The position numbers and the translations under genes were made by a program. From positions 1 through 5,435 of the forward strand of contig CANMWW010000189.1 of assembly GCA_947500965.1 (NCBI GenBank): DNA of 5,435 bases. Direction: 5' to 3'. Source of the stretch: Alphaproteobacteria bacterium (GTDB lineage Bacteria > Pseudomonadota > Alphaproteobacteria > CACIAM-22H2). This document shows, piece after piece, positions 1 to 4,152 of this stretch; within the stretch, counting starts at the first letter, position 1; the number at the start of each line of letters is the position of its first letter. Below the pieces are notes generated by a model, which was not told the origin of the DNA, ran no database searches, and was given only the letters and a program-made list of their open reading frames with translations.

Positions 1-313
1 GCGCGAAGCGCCAGTACGTCTCCGCAAGCACGGCGGCGATCGCCTGCTGCGCCCGCTCCTCCGGCAGGCCGTGTACCCTGCCGAGCAGGACCCAGGTCTC
101 CGTGCGCCGGTAGGGCCGCGCGGGCGCGCGCAGGCCGCGCAGCAGCAGGATCGCGGTCATCAGCATCGACAGGATGGCGGCGACGCGCATGGCCATGACC
201 GGCCAGCCGATGAGGCCGCTCACGCAGGTCGCGATCGCGAGCAGGCCGAAGAGCCAGCCCCGGCCGATCGAGTGCCGGGCGCAGGCGCGGATCCGCGCGA
301 GCGGGTCCTCCAC
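1..313 (-). CDS. Small membrane protein of unknown function, incomplete at C-terminus
   Basis: I do not recognise this protein. The reading frame is open from a GTG at 313 leftwards to the window edge, giving 104 residues with the 3' end missing. The start is inferred: GTG is the first plausible start after the TGA of the preceding gene (gap 13 bp), and a GAGG lies upstream of it at slightly long spacing. The N-terminus (VEDPLARIRACARHS) is basic. Two hydrophobic segments follow, about residues 19-41 and 43-60, separated by a short turn around GWP. A basic stretch (RAPARPYRRTE, about 62-72) and an amphipathic region with LPEERAQQAIAAVLAETYW come next. This reads as a two-helix inner-membrane protein with a cytoplasmic C-terminal domain. 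It is the third of three closely spaced small membrane genes, probably one operon. The strongest evidence is that hydrophobicity and codon bias fit only this frame. Confidence 0.66.
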   Translation of the reverse strand, partial: MEDPLARIRACARHSIGRGWLFGLLAIATCVSGLIGWPVMAMRVAAILSMLMTAILLLRGLRAPARPYRRTETWVLLGRVHGLPEERAQQAIAAVLAETYWRFA

Positions 314-326
314 CGCGCGAGGGCCC

Positions 327-659
327 TCAACCCGCCTCGGGCAGGGGCATGTGGCCGAAGCGCCAGCCGAGGCCGAGCAGCATCAGCGCGACCGCGCCCG
401 CAGCCCAGATCCAGAGCGCGGCGCGCCCGCCCGGGTCGCCCACGAACCGCTCGTAGAGCGCCGCGGGCACGCCGGACAGGAGCAGCGTCCCGGTGGCGGT
501 AACGAGCATCGACAGGAAGAAGACCAGGCCGGGGCTTCCCATGAGGAACGGCGGCATCCAGACCCAGGAGAAGATCGCGACGATCGTCATCGCCGGAGAG
601 ACCATTCCGCTCACGGCGGAAGCCAGCACGGCGATGGAGAAGATGTTGTGGCGCTCCAT
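327..659 (-). CDS. Small integral membrane protein of unknown function (110 aa)
   Basis: The predicted product has 110 residues and starts MERHNIFSIA. I chose the ATG at 659 because an AGGA lies 9 nt upstream, partly overlapping the TAG of the preceding gene; longer forms reaching further upstream would run through that gene in another frame and lose membrane character. Three hydrophobic segments are visible, about residues 6-33, 42-68 (including FFLSMLVTATGTLLLSGVPAA) and 79-98 (ALWIWAAGAVALMLLGLGW). The short YERFVGDPGGR loop sits between the second and third. No signal peptidase site, metal-binding cluster or catalytic motif is apparent, and I do not recognise the family. It lies 11 bp after the YggT-like gene and 13 bp before the next gene, which suggests one transcript. 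A structural or accessory membrane subunit is possible, but the sequence does not say for what. Confidence 0.72.
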   Translation of the reverse strand: MERHNIFSIAVLASAVSGMVSPAMTIVAIFSWVWMPPFLMGSPGLVFFLSMLVTATGTLLLSGVPAALYERFVGDPGGRAALWIWAAGAVALMLLGLGWRFGHMPLPEAG

Positions 660-670
660 GGCGACGCGTC

Positions 671-1009
671 CTAGCCGGAGATGCCGCGCGGCGCGATGCC
701 GAGCAGGAGGCTCGCGACGTAGAAGGCCGGCCGCACGAACCAGTAGAGCCAGAAGAAGGCGACCAGCGGCAGGAAGACCGGGCGCACGTAGCGCGGCGTG
801 ACCAGCGCGCAGGCCCGGACCGCCCATTCGGTGACGAGCACGAAGCCGCGCCAGATGTAGTTGGATGGCTGGATGGAGGGGACGAACCAGGCGAGCATGA
901 AGCGGCCGATGCAGCTCCAGGTCACGATGCCCAGCGCGTAGATCGCGATCCAGAAGACCGCGTGGTCGCGGATGAATTCGGCGCCCTGCCCCATCGTCCC
1001 CTGGCCCAT
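671..1009 (-). CDS. Small YggT-like integral membrane protein (112 aa)
   Basis: The protein has two or three hydrophobic segments, about residues 18-43, 56-70 (weaker) and 76-104. The stretch WSCIGRFMLAWFVP followed by a loop and VTEWAVRACALVTPRYVRPVF resembles the YggT family pattern: R-x-x-L-x-W-F, then a T-E-P-like segment, then a proline-bounded turn before the last helix. The usual YggT glycine/aspartate motif ahead of the last helix is not evident, so the match is suggestive only. Two starts are possible: ATG at 1009 and ATG at 994 (MGQGAEF). The second has the better Shine-Dalgarno match, AGGGG just upstream, so the true protein may be 107 residues. The gene begins only 34 bp after the terminator of the symporter operon and heads a run of three small membrane genes. 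YggT-family proteins are poorly characterised and have been linked to membrane or osmotic functions; no function is assigned here. Confidence 0.72.
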   Translation of the reverse strand: MGQGTMGQGAEFIRDHAVFWIAIYALGIVTWSCIGRFMLAWFVPSIQPSNYIWRGFVLVTEWAVRACALVTPRYVRPVFLPLVAFFWLYWFVRPAFYVASLLLGIAPRGISG

Positions 1010-1043
1010 GCTGCACGGGATCAGGCCCTGGCCGGGCCGCCCG

Positions 1044-1080
1044 AAAAGAGGAGGGCGGGATCCGTCGCCGGACCCCGCCC
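1044..1080 (-). terminator. Intrinsic terminator after the symporter gene
   Basis: Read on the minus strand, the arm GGGCGGGGTCCG (1080-1069), a GCGA loop (1068-1065) and the arm CGGATCCCGCCC (1064-1053) form a 12-bp stem with one G-U pair and a GNRA-type tetraloop. TCCTCTTTT follows directly (1052-1044). It lies 26 nt past the symporter stop codon. The strong GC stem and T-rich tail fit a Rho-independent terminator for the leftward transcript. The tail is interrupted by cytosines, so some read-through into the next genes is plausible. Confidence 0.85.
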
Positions 1081-1106
1081 CAGTCAGTACCGGAAGGAAC
1101 GCGGCG

Positions 1107-3014
1107 TCAATGCGCCGCCGCGCCCTCGATGTTCTTCACCTCGCCGGCAGGCACGCGGATCGAGTCGATGAAGTCCTGCATGTCCTGCGAGGCCGGCTCG
1201 GAGAAGCGGCCGACGATCCACTGGGCCAGGAAGGCCGCGGGGATGCCGAAGATGCCCACCGAGATGTTGTTGATGCCCCAGATGTAGGCCACGTCGCGGC
1301 CGCGGATCTTGACGATCTGGATGTCGCCCATCCAGCTCAGCGTGTTCTTCACCCACGGACCGTAGAACTCGGTCGCGACGAGGAAGAACATGCAGACCGC
1401 GAAGCCCACCGCGACGCCGGCGACGCCGGAGGCGTTGCCGCAGCGCTTCCACCAGATCCCGAGCACCAGGCCGGCGAACAGGCCGGACGCGGCGATCGAG
1501 AAGGCCCAGGACACGAGGAACAGGATGTCCGCCCCGAGGACGCCGGCGGTCCACGCCGCGATCACCGCGACCACCAGCAGCAGGACGCGGCTGAGGATCA
1601 GGCGACGCTTCGTGTCGGCGGTCGGGTCGATCATCTTGTAGTAGACGTCGTGGCTGAGCGCGTTGGCGATCGCCAGCAGCAGGCCGTCGGCGGTGGACAG
1701 CGCGGCGGCGAGGCCGCCCGCGGCCACCAGGCCCGTGATGACGTAGGGAAGGCCGGCGATCTCCGGCGTCGCGAGCACGATCGCATCGGTGTGGATGCGG
1801 AACTCGTTCAGCTGGAGGATGCCGTCCCCGTTGCCCCGCACGCCGGTGCAGATCGGGAAGATCTGGGCGGCGTTGGCGGCATCGCAGGCGCCGACGAGCG
1901 CGAGGCCCGGACGTCCCCAGGTCGCCACCCAGCCGGGCAGCTTGTCGATCGGCGTGCCGATCAGGTTCTGGTAGACCTCGAGCTTCGCGAAGGCGGCGTA
2001 GGCGGGAGCCGTGAAGTAGAGCAGGAAGATGAAGAAGAGGCTCCACGCCACGGAGTCACGCGCCTGGCGCACCGACGGGGTGGTGAAGTAGCGCATCAGG
2101 ATGTGCGGAAGCGACGCCGTACCCACCATCAGGCAGAGGATGAGCGCGAAGTAGTTCCACATCGCCGTGGCGCTGTAGTTGCCGCGGGCGTCGACGAAGG
2201 GCGCGGAATGGCCCTGCGCGACGCTCAGCGTCTTCTCGAGCGCCTCGATCTTCTCGAGCGCGAAGCCGTACATCAGCTGCGGGATCGGGACCCCGGTCAG
2301 CTTGAACGACATCACGATCGCGGGGATCAGGTAGGCGATGATCAGGATGATGTACTGCGCCACCTGGGTCCACGTGACCGCCTTCATCCCGCCCAGCAGC
2401 GAGCAGACGAGGATGCCGATCAGGCCGACGAAGCAGGCGAGCTTGTAGTCCATGTCGAGGAAGCGGGCCGTGATCACGCCCACGCCGACGATCTGCGCCA
2501 CCACGTAGGTGAAGGACGCCATGATCAGCACGATCACGGCGAGCGAGCGGGCGACGTTGCCGCCGTAGCGCGCGCCGAAGAAGTCCGGGACCGTGAACTG
2601 GCCGAACTTGCGCAGGTACGGCGCCATCAGGATCGAGACCAGCACGTAGCCGCCGGTCCAGCCCAGCACGAAGGCGAGGCCGCCATAGCCACCGAAGTAG
2701 AGCGAGCCGGCCATGCCGATGAACGAGGCCGCGCTCATCCAGTCGGCGCCCGTGGCCATGCCGTTGTAGAACGCGGGCACGGCGCGTCCCGCGACGTAGT
2801 ATTCCGACACCTCGGCGGTCCTCGAGAGGACGCCGATCAGCGCGTACACGCCGATGGTCAGGAAGATGTAGAGGTAGCCGAGGATCTTCGACGGCACGCC
2901 CATCCACTCGAGGATGCCGATGAGCACCACGAAGGCGGCGAAGGTGCCGGTGTAGATCGCGTAGATCCGGCCGAGGTTGTTGAGGAAGCCGGAGCCTCCG
3001 ACAGCGTAAGACAT
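1107..3014 (-). CDS. Sodium:solute symporter large subunit, VC_2705 subfamily
   Basis: This is an inner-membrane Na+-coupled uptake transporter of the SSS family (TC 2.A.21, LeuT fold). It has 635 residues, as expected for the long VC_2705/TIGR03648 branch and longer than typical ActP- or PutP-like proteins. About 13 hydrophobic segments are visible. Family landmarks are the FYNGMATGADWMSAASFIG segment (83-100, broken first core helix), GGMKAVTWTQVAQY (208-221), LPHILMRYFTTPSVRQAR (302-319) and AAALSTADGLLLAIANALS (437-454). The last holds Ser/Thr residues in the region expected to contribute to the Na+ site. The segment about 341-412 is an extra loop with an EF-hand-like stretch at 393-404. 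The tail after 603 is hydrophilic and includes FIDSIRVPAGE. The ATG at 3014 has GGAGG 7 nt upstream and lies 13 bp after the small-subunit stop. The branch is often annotated as acetate permease, but the substrate is not determinable here. Family assignment is near certain; substrate is open. Confidence 0.96.
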   Translation of the reverse strand: MSYAVGGSGFLNNLGRIYAIYTGTFAAFVVLIGILEWMGVPSKILGYLYIFLTIGVYALIGVLSRTAEVSEYYVAGRAVPAFYNGMATGADWMSAASFIGMAGSLYFGGYGGLAFVLGWTGGYVLVSILMAPYLRKFGQFTVPDFFGARYGGNVARSLAVIVLIMASFTYVVAQIVGVGVITARFLDMDYKLACFVGLIGILVCSLLGGMKAVTWTQVAQYIILIIAYLIPAIVMSFKLTGVPIPQLMYGFALEKIEALEKTLSVAQGHSAPFVDARGNYSATAMWNYFALILCLMVGTASLPHILMRYFTTPSVRQARDSVAWSLFFIFLLYFTAPAYAAFAKLEVYQNLIGTPIDKLPGWVATWGRPGLALVGACDAANAAQIFPICTGVRGNGDGILQLNEFRIHTDAIVLATPEIAGLPYVITGLVAAGGLAAALSTADGLLLAIANALSHDVYYKMIDPTADTKRRLILSRVLLLVVAVIAAWTAGVLGADILFLVSWAFSIAASGLFAGLVLGIWWKRCGNASGVAGVAVGFAVCMFFLVATEFYGPWVKNTLSWMGDIQIVKIRGRDVAYIWGINNISVGIFGIPAAFLAQWIVGRFSEPASQDMQDFIDSIRVPAGEVKNIEGAAAH

Positions 3015-3021
3015 GATCGGT

Positions 3022-3026
3022 CCTCC
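3022..3026 (-). promoter_or_regulatory. Ribosome binding site of the symporter large subunit
   Basis: GGAGG on the minus strand lies 7 nt before the ATG at 3014 and abuts the TAA stop (3030-3028) of the small-subunit gene. A ribosome ending the small subunit would stop right at this site, which favours coupled, near-stoichiometric translation of the two subunits. Confidence 0.85.
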
Positions 3027-3027
3027 C

Positions 3028-3294
3028 TTACTCGTCCGAGACGCCGAATTCTTCGTCGATCGCGTTCTGCGCCTTCGCGTTGTAGAAGCACATCAGCAGG
3101 AAGGCGATCAGCGAGCCTTGGGCGGCCATGTAGAAGCCCAGAGGGAAGCCGAAGATGCGGATCCCGTTCAGCGTCGGCGCGAAGAAGTGGATGACGAAGC
3201 TGAAGAAGAACCAGAGCGCCAGGATCGTCCACATGAGGCGAGACGTCTTGCCCCAATAGGACGCCATCTGGTCTTTGGTGAGCTTGGTAGCCAT
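3028..3294 (-). CDS. Sodium:solute symporter small subunit (DUF4212 / TIGR03647)
   Basis: The product is 88 residues, matching the roughly 90 usual for this family, whose genes sit directly upstream of, or fused to, VC_2705-type symporters. Two transmembrane helices are evident, about residues 19-40 (MWTILALWFFFSFVIHFF) and 47-71. Family features are YWGKTSRL near the N-terminus, WFFFSF in the first helix, the APTLNGIRIFGFPLGFYMAAQGS connector, and an acidic C-terminal end with a DEEFG motif. It presumably associates with the 635-residue symporter in the inner membrane and may be needed for its assembly or activity; this is inferred from conserved pairing, not from a catalytic motif. I chose the ATG at 3294 because AGGAGG lies 7 nt upstream. 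Starts further upstream would add a hydrophilic, non-family extension containing that ribosome binding site. It is the first gene of its operon. Confidence 0.95.
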   Translation of the reverse strand: MATKLTKDQMASYWGKTSRLMWTILALWFFFSFVIHFFAPTLNGIRIFGFPLGFYMAAQGSLIAFLLMCFYNAKAQNAIDEEFGVSDE

Positions 3295-3299
3295 TCCGG
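3284..3299. repeat. Direct repeat copy 1, over the small-subunit start codon
   Basis: TTGGTAGCCATTCCGG here matches TTGGAGCCATTCCGG at 3338-3352 except for one extra T. On the minus strand this copy reads CCGGAATGGCTACCAA and contains the real start codon of the small symporter subunit. The copies start 54 bp apart. Confidence 0.7.
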
Positions 3300-3301
3300 T
3301 T

Positions 3302-3307
3302 CCTCCT
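3302..3307 (-). promoter_or_regulatory. Ribosome binding site of the symporter small subunit
   Basis: A perfect AGGAGG on the minus strand, 7 nt before the ATG at 3294. It decides the start against upstream in-frame ATG codons at 3357 and 3312, neither of which has a comparable site. The surrounding GCAAGGA occurs twice in close succession (3304-3310 and 3314-3320). Confidence 0.9.
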
Positions 3308-3337
3308 TGCATTTCCTTGCGTGACCCGGGCGATCGG

Positions 3338-3352
3338 TTGGAGCCATTCCGG
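3338..3352. repeat. Direct repeat copy 2, upstream of the small-subunit gene
   Basis: TTGGAGCCATTCCGG is the second copy of the segment at 3284-3299, with one base deleted. On the minus strand it contains an ATGGCT like that of the real start, but it has no good ribosome binding site and opens into a non-family frame. Confidence 0.65.
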
Positions 3353-3374
3353 GGCATCGCCGCTCGGCGTCGGT

Positions 3375-3394
3375 CCGGTGTCGATTGGCACCGG
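3375..3394. repeat. 20-nt inverted repeat in the divergent control region
   Basis: CCGGTGTC-GATT-GGCACCGG: a perfect 6-bp arm, then one T/G mismatch (a wobble in RNA), then one more pair around a 4-nt loop. It could be a protein-binding operator between the two operons, or a hairpin in the symporter mRNA leader about 80-100 nt before the small-subunit start. There is no T-tract on either side, so it is not an intrinsic terminator. Which role applies cannot be told from sequence alone. Confidence 0.5.
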
Positions 3395-3546
3395 TTCCGG
3401 CGCCCGCGCGTCGCGCGTGGCTGCCCCCGAAGTGACCTTTTCTTAATGTTTGATGTCCCTTAGCATCGCGTCCGAGACCGGCACAACGATTTTCTGGCAT
3501 CCGCCGGAGACGGCCCGGCGGCTCCGAGGCTGGAAGGCAAGGCCGA

Positions 3547-4152
3547 ATGCTCACCAACCTGGTCGAATACCTGCGCCCCTCGCGGTTGCGGAGCGCCACG
3601 GCCCTCAGGCGCTTCGTCTCGGGCGAGGCCTCCTACCTCGCCCAGCGGGCGACCTATGAATTCTCCCGCAATACCCTTGCCTGGTATGGCCAGCACGCCT
3701 TCGCCGACCGCGAATTCAACGACAGGTTCCGCGTCTGCCGCTGGGAGGGCTATGCGGGGCTGGTGGAGGTCTTCTGCGTCCTCGTCCGCGCCCGGCTCGG
3801 GCGTGCGCCCGAGGGAGCGGAACTCGACGCCGCGATGGTCGCCGCCGCGGCCTCGATGCTGGGCGAGTACGAGACGCCCGGCCACCGGGCGGGCTGGGAC
3901 GACGTGATCGCCTCGCTCCGGGCTCGGCTCGCGCTGCTGTCGCCCGACGCGCCCCCTGCCCCGGCGGCGCTCGGCGCCGAGGTCGCCGACCGGATCATTC
4001 CGGCCCTGCCGGTCCAGTCCTCGAACCGGAAGGAGGACCGGGAGGTCCTCGGCAACGCCTTCGGCTTCGGGACGATCGCCTTCAACGACCGGCTCGCGGC
4101 CCGCCTCGACGCACCGGCGCTCGCCGCGGACCTGCTGCGCCAGGCCGGATGA
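3547..4152 (+). CDS. Uncharacterised 201-aa protein coupled to the CBS/DUF294 gene
   Basis: I do not recognise this protein family. The product starts MLTNLVEYLRP and has 201 residues, with no signal peptide and no clear transmembrane helix, so it is probably cytoplasmic and largely helical. Visible features are a basic N-terminus (9-22), an aromatic-rich middle with YEFSRNTLAWYGQHAFADREF (37-57) and CRWEGYAGLVEVFCVL (64-79, two cysteines), a Pro/Ala-rich linker (133-142), and a C-terminal part with NRKEDREVLGNAFGFG (160-175). No nucleotide-binding or catalytic motif is obvious. AAGG lies just upstream of the ATG at 3547. Its TGA overlaps the ATG of the next gene (ATGA, 4149-4152), which implies translational coupling and a shared job with the CBS/nucleotidyltransferase protein. 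Codon bias matches its neighbours, with no sign of recent transfer. A partner or regulator in symporter control is inference. Confidence 0.88.
   Translation: MLTNLVEYLRPSRLRSATALRRFVSGEASYLAQRATYEFSRNTLAWYGQHAFADREFNDRFRVCRWEGYAGLVEVFCVLVRARLGRAPEGAELDAAMVAAAASMLGEYETPGHRAGWDDVIASLRARLALLSPDAPPAPAALGAEVADRIIPALPVQSSNRKEDREVLGNAFGFGTIAFNDRLAARLDAPALAADLLRQAG

Larger units (their letters stand above)
3295..3546. promoter_or_regulatory. Divergent intergenic control region
   Basis: These 252 bp separate the leftward symporter operon from the rightward 201-residue protein/nucleotidyltransferase operon, and no convincing gene lies in them. They should contain both promoters. An AT-rich patch at about 3437-3466 (CTTTTCTTAATGTTTGATG and following) stands out from its GC-rich surroundings and is the likeliest site for promoter melting. 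I could not fit a good -35/-10 pair with normal spacing on either strand, so I name no promoter. If transcription of the symporter begins in the AT patch, its mRNA leader would be about 140-170 nt and would include the inverted repeat at 3375-3394. Long open frames crossing this region are composition shadows. Confidence 0.6.

Noticed and set aside
327..1016. A single 229-codon minus-strand protein spanning both small membrane genes
   Set aside because: Its first half is Arg/His/Pro-rich out-of-frame sequence over the YggT-like gene. Only the part from the ATG at 659 looks like a membrane protein and has a ribosome binding site.
972..3194. A 740-codon open frame on the plus strand opposite the symporter
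   Set aside because: Its product is rich in Asp, His, Arg, Gln and Glu with no domain pattern, typical of the antisense frame of a GC-rich gene. The minus strand encodes an unmistakable symporter here.
3028..3357. A longer form of the small symporter subunit starting at 3357
   Set aside because: The extra 21 residues are not family-like, and they would be encoded by DNA containing the perfect AGGAGG site that serves the ATG at 3294.
3386..3403. Possible sigma-54 promoter (TTGGCACCGGTTCCGGC)
   Set aside because: The TGGCAC half looks right, but the GC element falls one base off the required GG-N10-GC spacing and the TTGC half is absent.
3402..3418. CGCGCG-T-CGCGCG as a second inverted repeat
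   Set aside because: Simple CG alternation is self-complementary by nature and common in this composition, and the spacer is too short for a normal hairpin.
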